A stretch of 6,685 nt of DNA from Rickettsiales bacterium (lineage in GTDB: Bacteria; Pseudomonadota; Alphaproteobacteria; Rickettsiales; UBA1997), in NCBI GenBank assembly GCA_947441875.1, contig CANEUR010000057.1, forward strand, positions 1-6,685. The letters run 5' to 3'. Below the pieces are notes generated by a model. It was not told where the DNA came from. It saw nothing but the letters and a program-made list of their open reading frames with translations, and made no database searches. Positions 1 to 6,167 of the stretch are shown piece after piece (the first letter of the stretch is position 1; each line of letters begins with the position of its first letter). The position numbers and the translations under genes are program-made.

Positions 1-156
1 AATACTTACCACCACAATTTCAGCTATTTCTTTTGCATGTTTTACTAAAGAAAGATGACCAAAATGCAAAGCTCCCATAGTTGGAACCAAGGCGATAGTT
101 TTGTTTTGTGTGGCTAAAAAAGTTTGTAATTGTTTGATAGTGGTAAAAATTAACAT
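1..156 (-). CDS. panC: Pantothenate synthetase, N-terminal 52 residues (runs off the left edge)
   Basis: Pantothenate synthetase joins pantoate and beta-alanine using ATP, the last step of pantothenate (vitamin B5, coenzyme A precursor) synthesis in the cytosol. Reading the minus strand from the ATG at 156-154 gives 52 uninterrupted codons to the window edge. Residues 24-37 read VPTMGALHFGHLSL, the family's nucleotide-binding VPTMGaLHxGH signature, with the paired histidines H31 and H34 present. The residue between them is usually glutamate (HEGH) but here is phenylalanine. Residues 48-52 (VVVSI) match the strand that normally leads into the SIFVNP motif just outside the window. The start is the only one that gives a normal N-terminus. 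It lies 5 nt after the nuoD stop, with no good Shine-Dalgarno, so translation probably depends on ribosomes finishing nuoD. The family is usually about 260-290 residues, so most of the gene is missing from view. Confidence 0.93.
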   Translation of the reverse strand, partial: MLIFTTIKQLQTFLATQNKTIALVPTMGALHFGHLSLVKHAKEIAEIVVVSI

Positions 157-169
157 AGATTTTATCTAT
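155..169. repeat. Short inverted repeat over the nuoD stop and panC start
   Basis: A perfect 6-bp inverted repeat with a 3-nt loop (ATAGAT-TTT-ATCTAT on the plus strand) covers the nuoD stop codon (162-164) and the first two bases of the panC ATG (154-156). In the mRNA it could partly occlude the panC start until a ribosome ending nuoD opens it. The stem contains only one G-C pair per arm, so it is weak and may be chance in such AT-rich DNA. Confidence 0.3.
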
Positions 170-1346
170 CGATCTCTCCAAATACAATATCTTGCGTTGA
201 AATTATGGTTACAACATCGGCCAATAAATGGCCTTTAGTCATGAATTCTAAACCTTGCAAATGGGCAAAACCTGGGGCACGCAAACGGCATCGATATGGT
301 TTACTGGTGCCATCTGCTACTATATAAACTCCAAATTCACCTTTTGGAGCTTCAACTGCCGCATAAACTTCGCCAGCAGGAACTTTATAACCTTCGGTGA
401 AAAGTTTAAAATGAGCAATTAAACTTTCCATTGATTCCTTCATGTTGTGGCGACTTGGAGGAGCAATTTTAGGATCTTGACAAAACACTGCTCCATCAGG
501 TATTTTATTTAAGCATTGCTTAATTATTTTTAGAGATTCTCGCATTTCTTGCACTCTAATTAAATAACGATCGTAAGAATCGCCGTTTTTACCAATGGGA
601 ATGTCAAAATCTAGCTCGTTATAAACCTCATAAGGTTGATTTTTACGTAAATCCCAAGCAATGCCAGAGCCTCGCAACATTGGCCCAGAAAAACCCCAAT
701 CAAGCGCCTGCTCTACTGAAACAACACCAATATCAACTAGTCGTTGTTTAAAAATACGGTTATCATTTAGTAAATTTTCGAGATTATCGATTTTTGCTTC
801 GAATTCGCAAATAAAAACGTGTATTTCGTCAAGCAAGCCAATAGGCAAATCAAGAGCCACACCTCCTGGCCTTATGTAGGCTGAGTGCATGCGAGAGCCA
901 GAAACTTTTTCGTAAAAAATCATGATTTTTTCTCTTTCTTCAAATAGCCATAAAAGAGGAGTCATGGCACCAACATCGAGAGCTTGAGTGGTAATATTCA
1001 TGATATGATTTAAAATTCTAGTAAGCTCTGAAAACAACACTCGAATAAAACTAGCCCTTCTTGGAACTTGGCATTTTAAAAGCTTTTCAACAGCCAAAGC
1101 AAAAGCATGCTCTTGACACATTGGCGAAACATAATCGAGCCTATCAAAATAGGGCACAGCTTGTAAATAAGTTTTGTATTCAATAAGTTTCTCGGTGCCA
1201 CGATGCAACAAGCCAATGTGAGGATCGGCCCTAGTTATAACTTCACCATCAAGCTCAAGTATTAGCCTTAAAACACCATGAGCTGCAGGATGTTGAGGGC
1301 CAAAATTAATAGTGATATTTTTAGAATTTACTTGATTTTGCAACAT
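162..1346 (-). CDS. nuoD: NADH-quinone oxidoreductase subunit D (complex I 49-kDa subunit)
   Basis: NuoD is a peripheral-arm subunit of respiratory complex I. With NuoB it forms the quinone pocket where electrons from NADH reach ubiquinone at the inner membrane. The 394-residue length matches the family. Conserved stretches include GPQHPAAHGVLRL (16-28), DPHIGLLHRGTEKL (41-54), FDRLDYVSPMCQEH (68-81) and the C-terminal FGEIDR (389-394). By alignment from memory with bovine His59 and Tyr108, the quinone head-group ligands are H23 and Y72, both present. The protein is very close to alphaproteobacterial and mitochondrial homologues. In many alphaproteobacteria nuoD sits between nuoC and nuoE. 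Here it follows gshA after a 195-bp gap and is followed 5 nt later by panC, so the nuo genes are dispersed. A candidate promoter lies upstream. There is no clear Shine-Dalgarno before the ATG at 1346-1344, which is the only start just before the conserved region. The gene looks intact. Confidence 0.98.
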   Translation of the reverse strand: MLQNQVNSKNITINFGPQHPAAHGVLRLILELDGEVITRADPHIGLLHRGTEKLIEYKTYLQAVPYFDRLDYVSPMCQEHAFALAVEKLLKCQVPRRASFIRVLFSELTRILNHIMNITTQALDVGAMTPLLWLFEEREKIMIFYEKVSGSRMHSAYIRPGGVALDLPIGLLDEIHVFICEFEAKIDNLENLLNDNRIFKQRLVDIGVVSVEQALDWGFSGPMLRGSGIAWDLRKNQPYEVYNELDFDIPIGKNGDSYDRYLIRVQEMRESLKIIKQCLNKIPDGAVFCQDPKIAPPSRHNMKESMESLIAHFKLFTEGYKVPAGEVYAAVEAPKGEFGVYIVADGTSKPYRCRLRAPGFAHLQGLEFMTKGHLLADVVTIISTQDIVFGEIDR

Positions 1347-1378
1347 AAATAAAAAGAAAATTTGGTTTTGTTACAAGA

Positions 1379-1393
1379 CTGTTGTTGCAACAG
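1379..1393. repeat. Inverted repeat in the nuoD leader
   Basis: CTGTTG-TTG-CAACAG is a perfect 6-bp inverted repeat with a 3-nt loop, ending 32 nt before the nuoD start codon. If transcription starts at the candidate promoter upstream, the hairpin falls inside the 5' leader. No T-run follows on the minus strand (CTTGTAAC comes next), so it is not a standard intrinsic terminator. It could be a leader hairpin or an operator, or chance. Confidence 0.35.
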
Positions 1394-1421
1394 CCTCACG
1401 GTTACTTTAAATATTAGAAAT

Positions 1422-1450
1422 AGTATAAATTAGTAGTTATGTTTTTGCAA
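1422..1450 (-). promoter_or_regulatory. Candidate sigma-70 promoter for nuoD-panC
   Basis: On the minus strand a -35-like TTGCAA (1450-1445, 4 of 6 matches to TTGACA) is separated by exactly 17 nt from a -10-like TATACT (1427-1422, 5 of 6 matches to TATAAT). Transcription would start near 1415 and give a leader of roughly 70 nt to the nuoD ATG. A perfect TATAAT also lies just upstream (1460-1455) but has no convincing -35. In DNA this AT-rich, promoter-like hexamers are common. The support comes from spacing and position in the only long gap of the left half. Confidence 0.4.
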
Positions 1451-1541
1451 CGATATTATATCTATTTTTATAAGAAATTTATCTCATCTTTACATAACTT
1501 GATTTAACACAAAGATTTATTGTAGATTGCAAAAAATTTGA

Positions 1542-2765
1542 TTATTCATAAGCAATTGCTAAACTAGAAATTTTAGCAATTAGTTGTGTAACCAAATTTA
1601 AATCATTATCATTTTGTTGTAAAAAGTGTTGTTTTGGCAATTGTAAAACCGATAAAAACTCCGATCCTACCGCATTTAAACTATTACTAGAATTACGACT
1701 TTTATTTATTCTTAAAAAACTATCAATAATTTTTCCACACATTAAATATAATACTATTTCACTAGGAGCAGAATCAACAAAATCAGCAGTTACAACACCT
1801 TCTTGCAAAATAATGTTATGATTTTCTACCGAATTTTTTAGCATATGCATTTTATTTCGTTCTTTTTTATTAATATGCAAAATTTCTTCTGGCTCAAAAA
1901 CTGGCCACACCGCCATGCCATAAGTGCCGTTATCGGCTTTTAAATAGCAATAAGGTTGCTCATTGATATTATATTGCTGATATTTTTGTTTAATTTTATC
2001 TAACAAAACTTGAGTTTTTTTCGCCAAATCTTCAAGCCCTAATTTATGTTTAAAATCAATGTTTGTGGCAAAATCGTGATAAGTTGAAAGCAACCAAGCA
2101 TCAATATTGAGAATTTCGGCAACTTGTTGAGCTAATAAATTATAATGATTAAAATGATTATTTTTGCTTCGTTGATACCAACCAAAATTTTGACTAGGTA
2201 TAATTGGTTGCTTGAGATTAAGAAATATTTTAGGCAAACCAGCAGTAAGATCGTTATTTAAAATCACAAGATTTGGTGTAAAATCAAGAACTGGAATAGT
2301 TAAAAAATTATTAACAACGAGTAAAGGCCAAATTTTAAGCTCTTTTTCTAATGCAAGATTTGGCAAATTGATAGTAAAAATCTGCTCTTGTTCTAATTGC
2401 CAGTTTGCCATATAAACTTCACCATAACCAGATAGTAAATGCTCCAAAACCGCCAGATTTTCAAGATAATGAATGTTTCTAGAATGATTTTCGGTGATGA
2501 TTAAAATTTTTGAGTAATGTTGTTGTTGAGAAAAGAATATATCTAGCATTTTGTTAGCCTCAAGCAAACCCTGCTTACTTAAATTATTAAAACCAGCTGG
2601 AAAACAATTGGCATCGACAGGAGCAATTTTAAAACTTGATCGACGAACATCAAGCGAACTGTAAAAAATTGCCGGATTATTATGAAATTTTTGTGTAAAA
2701 AAATTAAACAAATTATCTTGATTTTTTCTAATAGCAGAGGCAATAATTTGAATAATATTTGACAT
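1542..2765 (-). CDS. gshA: Glutamate-cysteine ligase, Acidithiobacillus ferrooxidans-type family
   Basis: This enzyme makes gamma-glutamylcysteine from glutamate and cysteine with ATP, the first step of cytosolic glutathione synthesis. The 407-residue protein belongs to the uncommon GshA family first shown in Acidithiobacillus (formerly Thiobacillus) ferrooxidans (Pfam GshA, TIGRFAM gshA_ferroox), which differs in sequence from the E. coli GshA and plant-type enzymes. Recognisable parts are DVRRSSFKIAPVDANCFPAG (39-58), the glycine-rich YLKADNGTYGM (274-284, resembling an ATP-grasp nucleotide-binding loop), QEGV (321-324) and a C-terminal segment around DSFLRINKSRNSSNSLNAVG (348-367). Its ATG lies 10 nt after the ftsW stop, with no obvious Shine-Dalgarno, so it is probably the second gene of an ftsW-gshA transcript. 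I see no frameshift and no clear terminator hairpin after its stop. gshB is not in the window, so pathway completeness cannot be judged. The family assignment rests on remembered motifs. Confidence 0.88.
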   Translation of the reverse strand: MSNIIQIIASAIRKNQDNLFNFFTQKFHNNPAIFYSSLDVRRSSFKIAPVDANCFPAGFNNLSKQGLLEANKMLDIFFSQQQHYSKILIITENHSRNIHYLENLAVLEHLLSGYGEVYMANWQLEQEQIFTINLPNLALEKELKIWPLLVVNNFLTIPVLDFTPNLVILNNDLTAGLPKIFLNLKQPIIPSQNFGWYQRSKNNHFNHYNLLAQQVAEILNIDAWLLSTYHDFATNIDFKHKLGLEDLAKKTQVLLDKIKQKYQQYNINEQPYCYLKADNGTYGMAVWPVFEPEEILHINKKERNKMHMLKNSVENHNIILQEGVVTADFVDSAPSEIVLYLMCGKIIDSFLRINKSRNSSNSLNAVGSEFLSVLQLPKQHFLQQNDNDLNLVTQLIAKISSLAIAYE

Positions 2766-2775
2766 TTAGCAAATT

Positions 2776-3924
2776 TTAAAGATTTATATATGTTTTTAAA
2801 TGATATTTTTTCTTAGTAAAAGCCAAAATAAGCCCAAAGGCAATTCCAGTGGCCAGCATTGAAGAGCCACCATAACTAATAAATGGTAAAGTCATGCCCT
2901 TGGTTGGAAACAAGCCTAAACTTACTCCAATATTAACAATTACTTGCATGGTAAATTGCACCATTAAACCGCACAATGAAAGATAAATAAAAAAATCTTT
3001 TTCACTTAATGCTTTATAAACTATTCTAGCAATTAAATAAATAAATAACAATATAATAAAAATGCAAAATAAAATACCAAATTCTTCGGCAATAGAAGCG
3101 AAAATAAAATCGGTATGCACATCTGGTACAAATTTTTTTACCACTCCATTACCCATTCCTTTACCTAAAAAAGAGCCGTTTTGAAAGGCATCAAGCGATC
3201 TTTCAACTTGATAATTTTTTTGACTTGCATCAAGAAAGCGATTGATACGATCTTCAACATGCGGCAAGGTAAGATAAGTAATCACCGAGCCTAAAATAAA
3301 TAAAATAAACAACGAAAAAACCACAAACAGCGGAATGCCATATAAAAAAAGTTGAGTTGCCCAAATTGCCACAAAAGAAATAATCATACCAAAATCTGGT
3401 TGTAAATAAAGCAAGGAAACAAAAATCGCCAGCAAAAAAAATGAGCAAAAATACTGTGTTTTAGCACTATAAACACTTAATTTAGCAAAGCAATAAGAAT
3501 GAAAAATAATGAAAAAAGTTTTGGCAAATTCGGATGGTTGTAAATTAAAGCCAGCAAAATTAAGCCAACGAGTTGCTCCTTTAATTTTTGAGCCAACCAA
3601 CAAAACTAACAACAATAAAAATATGGAGCAACCAATGCCTAAAATCGCCAAAAACCTAATTTGCTCTTTTTGCAAAAAAGAAATAACAATCACTAAACAC
3701 AAAGATAAACAGGCAAAAACTAATTGTTTTTTGATAAAAAACAATCTATCGACATCGATTTTTTTAGCAACCACATGGCTAGAGGTAGTGGTAAAAATTA
3801 AACCTAAAGCAATTAAAATAACTACAATAGTGAAATTAATTTTATCTATATCTAACCACCAAGATTTAAAAAAATTAAGGTTTCTTCGATCAAAAAAATT
3901 ATATTTGTTGCTGGAGTTGTTCAT
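2776..3924 (-). CDS. ftsW: Septal peptidoglycan glycosyltransferase FtsW (SEDS family)
   Basis: FtsW is a polytopic inner-membrane SEDS protein that polymerises lipid II into glycan strands at the division septum, together with the transpeptidase FtsI. The 382-residue protein has about ten hydrophobic segments, the first near residues 31-47. Family motifs are GATRWL (116-121) with LQPSEFAK (128-135), YQVERSLDAFQNGSFLGKG (238-256), HTDFIFASIAEEFG (270-283) containing the catalytic aspartate D272, and FPTKGMTLPFISYGGSS (339-355). The PTKG form of the last motif, YQV...SL and the WW near residue 22 favour FtsW over RodA. The ATG at 3924-3922 is the only usable start, because no ATG, GTG or TTG follows before the first membrane segment. 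It lies only 6 nt after the 3' end of tRNA-Val, leaving no room for a Shine-Dalgarno outside the tRNA. gshA follows after 10 nt. In most alphaproteobacteria ftsW lies in the mur-fts (dcw) cluster; here it does not. Confidence 0.93.
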   Translation of the reverse strand: MNNSSNKYNFFDRRNLNFFKSWWLDIDKINFTIVVILIALGLIFTTTSSHVVAKKIDVDRLFFIKKQLVFACLSLCLVIVISFLQKEQIRFLAILGIGCSIFLLLLVLLVGSKIKGATRWLNFAGFNLQPSEFAKTFFIIFHSYCFAKLSVYSAKTQYFCSFFLLAIFVSLLYLQPDFGMIISFVAIWATQLFLYGIPLFVVFSLFILFILGSVITYLTLPHVEDRINRFLDASQKNYQVERSLDAFQNGSFLGKGMGNGVVKKFVPDVHTDFIFASIAEEFGILFCIFIILLFIYLIARIVYKALSEKDFFIYLSLCGLMVQFTMQVIVNIGVSLGLFPTKGMTLPFISYGGSSMLATGIAFGLILAFTKKKYHLKTYINL

Positions 3925-3930
3925 AAAAAA

Positions 3931-4007
3931 TGGTGGGTGGTAGAAGACTCGAACTTCCGACCTTTACGATGTCAACGTAACACTCTAACCAACTGAGCTA
4001 ACCACCC
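3931..4007 (-). tRNA. tRNA-Val (anticodon GAC)
   Basis: A complete 77-nt cloverleaf reads on the minus strand. The acceptor stem is GGGTGGT/ACCACCC with discriminator A and an encoded CCA (3933-3931). The D arm is GCTC-AGTTGGTTA-GAGT. The anticodon arm is TTACG-TTGACAT-CGTAA, giving anticodon GAC, which reads valine codons GUC and GUU. The variable loop is AGGTC and the T arm is GGAAG-TTCGAGT-CTTCT with one G-U pair. All stems close. The 5' end lies 83 nt after the RloB stop. That gap contains TTGCAA (4058-4053) and TAAGAT (4045-4040), which do not sit at standard promoter spacing from each other, so its promoter is unclear. Six T residues follow the CCA, and then the ftsW ATG. Confidence 0.97.
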
Positions 4008-4090
4008 AAAAAAGAATAACAAAAACTAAATTTTTACTTATCTTATTTAACTTTGCAAGCAAAAATTATAAAAACAAACGATTGGACTAT

Positions 4091-4729
4091 TTATTTATTT
4101 TGGTTTTGGCTATTTTTACCTAGTATTTCTTGCACTAGTTTATAAACATTGGTTTTGCCTCTGTGTTTTTTCTCTGTCAAAAAATTTTTCTCATCAGTAT
4201 TGGTTTCTGTTATTAGATTTTGTGCTCTTTGAATTGCTATTTGGTGATCGTTGTATTTACTTTTCTTACCTGATTCATAAATTTCTTCTTTCATTTTTCC
4301 CGAACTTAAGTCGTCTTGATTTATTTGAGTAGCATCAAAATGCACTGTATCGTCAATTATTTTTATATTACCATAATAAAGATAAAGCCAAACCTCAAAA
4401 CAAGGATTACTGATTATCGGCTGAATTTTATTTTTTTTAGCTTCTTTAATAACTTCATGCAAATTATTATGCCTATCAACATCGCAAACCAGCCAAAAAG
4501 AATCTGTTTTAGAGTAATTTTTTAATTTTGAAAGTAACTCTGCCAGTCTCTTTTTTGGAGCAGAAGCGCCATCAAGAGGTGGCAAAATTTTTAATTTAGT
4601 GTTTATGTTTTTTAGCTCGTCTCTTATCTTGCCAAAATATTCTGGCTCGGTTATTTTTCCTTCAACCGCGATTACTATAAATTTTTCTGTCGGTCTAGTA
4701 TTAACTGTTCTTTTGTAATTAATTGCCAT
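4091..4729 (-). CDS. rloB: RloB family TOPRIM-type protein (AbiLii-like putative effector nuclease)
   Basis: This is a 212-residue RloB-family protein. The family has a TOPRIM-like fold and is found beside AAA ATPases in type I restriction loci (RloA-RloB) and in the abortive-infection system AbiL, where the RloB-like protein is AbiLii. Features seen are VIAVEGKITEPEYF (19-32) with the TOPRIM-type glutamate E23 and the family TE (27-28), LVCDVDRHN (80-88) with the paired acidic residues D83 and D85, the hallmark SNPCFEVWL (107-115), and a C-terminal TNVYKLVQEI. All expected acidic residues are present, so it is likely active. Nuclease activity is inferred from the fold; its substrate is unknown. 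The start follows the ATPase stop by 3 nt (TAG-CAA-ATG), indicating translational coupling and a joint product. Length is normal for the family and the C-terminus is lysine- and asparagine-rich. There is no clear terminator before the downstream tRNA. Confidence 0.9.
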   Translation of the reverse strand: MAINYKRTVNTRPTEKFIVIAVEGKITEPEYFGKIRDELKNINTKLKILPPLDGASAPKKRLAELLSKLKNYSKTDSFWLVCDVDRHNNLHEVIKEAKKNKIQPIISNPCFEVWLYLYYGNIKIIDDTVHFDATQINQDDLSSGKMKEEIYESGKKSKYNDHQIAIQRAQNLITETNTDEKNFLTEKKHRGKTNVYKLVQEILGKNSQNQNK

Positions 4730-4732
4730 TTG

Positions 4733-6055
4733 CTACTCAAAAAAAGATGAAGAGATAAAAGGCACAACCCCAAATCTGCCTTGCAAATATTGTTTTTCTA
4801 TATCTAAGCCGTTTTTAGCATCATTAAATTTATATTCTGCAAGAGATTTTATGATGCTATTCATATTTTTATCTTTTTCAACAAACCAAATTTCATCTTT
4901 TCGAAGCAAATCTAGGTTTAGTAAATACGAAAGGTGAGTGGTAAAAATTAGTTGACTTTCGTTGTTTTTTGAAGGGCGGAAAAATACTTTGATAAATAGC
5001 TTGGCAAGATAGGGGTGCAAGTTATTTTCTAGTTCATCAATTAGCCAAATTTTATTGTTGTGTACATAGAGAATTATTGTTAGATCTAACAATTTGTTGA
5101 TTCCATCTGATTCTTCTTGTAAAGAAAACTTTTGATCTTTTCTAATTATAAATAGCTGTTTTTGCTTAATTTTATTACCTTCTTTTGCAAAAAGATAACT
5201 ATCAAAAACAAAGTTCAGCAAATCAGGGTTTTTTATTTTACCATATAAATTTTCAGCTAAAGGCAAATAAAAAGGCAGAAGTTTAATATCTTCTGGCTTA
5301 TTGATTTCGCTTATTTCTTCTAAAATAATATCACTGATATTTCTATCAAAAAAAGTTAATACCGATCTGATAAAATTTATGAGTTCTTTTTCTGATGTGT
5401 TAACAAAAGTAAAATCATCAATGGTGGTTTTGGTGTCAAACAATTTAATAGAATTAAACCAATCAAAAATTTGATCAACAAATTTGATATTATTATCTTT
5501 TAATTTATGTAAAAATAATTGTTCTGGGCGAAGCCCTTTTACACAATAATCAAAAAAATGATTGTCGTTTGTTTCGTTTTTGATGATATTTTTAATTTCT
5601 TCTTGATGATTTATAATTTGATTTTCTCTTGTAAATATAGTTTTTTCGGCACTTGTGGCAACAATAGATTTTTGATAGAGCCATTCTGCTTTTACTTGTG
5701 TTTGATTAATAATAATACCATATCTAAAAACCTTGTCTAGACTTTTAAATTCGTATTCAAATTTGCTATCAGAAGTTTGGCTAAATTTACTTTGATGGCT
5801 AGAAATACGGTGATCGGTGATGTCTTTTTTATAACTTGCCACAATATTTTTTGAAAAAATAATGGCTTTTAAAAAATTACTTTTGCCCGAGGCATTGGCT
5901 CCATAAATTGCCGTGCCTTTTAAAATAGGAATGTGGCTAGGTTTGCTTCTTATGATATGATCTTTTAGTTTGGTAGATCTAGTATTGGCGGTGTTTAAAA
6001 ATTCTGTTTCTTTTGTAAAAGATAAAAAATTTTCACAAGTAAAGCGAATAAGCAT
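4733..6055 (-). CDS. AAA/ABC-type ATPase of the AbiLi/RloA family
   Basis: This 440-residue ATPase has the SMC/ABC-like architecture used as the sensor or motor in several two-gene phage-defence systems. The N-terminus MLIRFTCENFLSF is the usual family opening (RFxxENFlSF), which fixes the start. Walker A is GANASGKS (52-59). A long helical and variable middle follows (about 100-310). The ABC-type signature is ESDGINKLL (315-323), Walker B is IWLIDE (336-341) with catalytic glutamate E341 and the NLHP that follows at 345-348, and the H-loop is FTTH (371-374, H374). The C-terminus YLQGRFGVVP (423-432) is typical of the AbiLi/AAA_15 type. All ATPase motifs are intact. RloB follows 3 nt after the stop, so the two form one operon. 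This gene is among the most AT-rich parts of the window; bases 5461-5520 contain 7 G+C of 60. Which defence subtype it belongs to, and what it senses, cannot be decided from sequence alone. Confidence 0.92.
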   Translation of the reverse strand: MLIRFTCENFLSFTKETEFLNTANTRSTKLKDHIIRSKPSHIPILKGTAIYGANASGKSNFLKAIIFSKNIVASYKKDITDHRISSHQSKFSQTSDSKFEYEFKSLDKVFRYGIIINQTQVKAEWLYQKSIVATSAEKTIFTRENQIINHQEEIKNIIKNETNDNHFFDYCVKGLRPEQLFLHKLKDNNIKFVDQIFDWFNSIKLFDTKTTIDDFTFVNTSEKELINFIRSVLTFFDRNISDIILEEISEINKPEDIKLLPFYLPLAENLYGKIKNPDLLNFVFDSYLFAKEGNKIKQKQLFIIRKDQKFSLQEESDGINKLLDLTIILYVHNNKIWLIDELENNLHPYLAKLFIKVFFRPSKNNESQLIFTTHLSYLLNLDLLRKDEIWFVEKDKNMNSIIKSLAEYKFNDAKNGLDIEKQYLQGRFGVVPFISSSFFE

Positions 6056-6107
6056 AGCGAAAAATTATTTTTTTATTAAACCTTATAATTTTGATGATTT
6101 TTATTTT

Positions 6108-6138
6108 ATTATGCAACATTTAACTGATGTTTTGCCAA
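6108..6138 (-). promoter_or_regulatory. Weak candidate promoter for the ATPase-RloB operon
   Basis: In the 112-bp gap between thiD and the ATPase gene, the minus strand has TTGGCA (6138-6133) and CATAAT (6113-6108). They are separated by 19 nt, longer than the preferred 17. Each differs from consensus by one or two bases. The start would be near 6101, about 45 nt before the ATPase ATG. The long spacer and the AT-rich background make this a low-confidence call. The rest of the gap shows nothing else I can name, and there is no Shine-Dalgarno before the ATPase ATG. Confidence 0.25.
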
Positions 6139-6167
6139 ACAAAAATAAGCTATTTTATAAAAAATTT

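Noticed and set aside
661..879. Plus-strand frames inside nuoD (661-879), gshA (2212-2415), RloB (4316-4525) and the ATPase (5519-5740), and a minus-strand second frame inside ftsW (3254-3448)
   Set aside because: All are fully contained in strongly supported genes, are short, and show no recognisable protein features.
3509..3943. Long open frame on the plus strand (144 codons) antisense to ftsW
   Set aside because: It overlaps a well-supported ftsW in full and runs into the tRNA-Val gene. Its protein is lysine/asparagine/isoleucine-rich with no recognisable motif, as expected for the complement of an AT-rich membrane-protein gene.
3931..4007. tRNA-Val as the attachment site of an integrated element carrying the ATPase-RloB pair
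   Set aside because: Elements usually integrate at the tRNA 3' end, but that side is occupied by ftsW 6 nt away. No integrase and no second copy of the tRNA 3' sequence was seen in the window.
139..4950. The 14-mer AGTGGTAAAAATTA occurs three times (139-152, 3787-3800, 4937-4950)
   Set aside because: In each case it is the complement of in-frame codons for Ile-Phe-Thr-Thr preceded by Leu in panC, ftsW and the ATPase. Shared codon preference for the same short peptide explains it, not a DNA repeat.
6142..6156. AAAATA-AGC-TATTTT inverted repeat after thiD, considered as a terminator
   Set aside because: The stem is entirely A-T and only 6 bp, and only five T residues (including stem bases) are followed by a G-containing run, so stability is too low to call termination.
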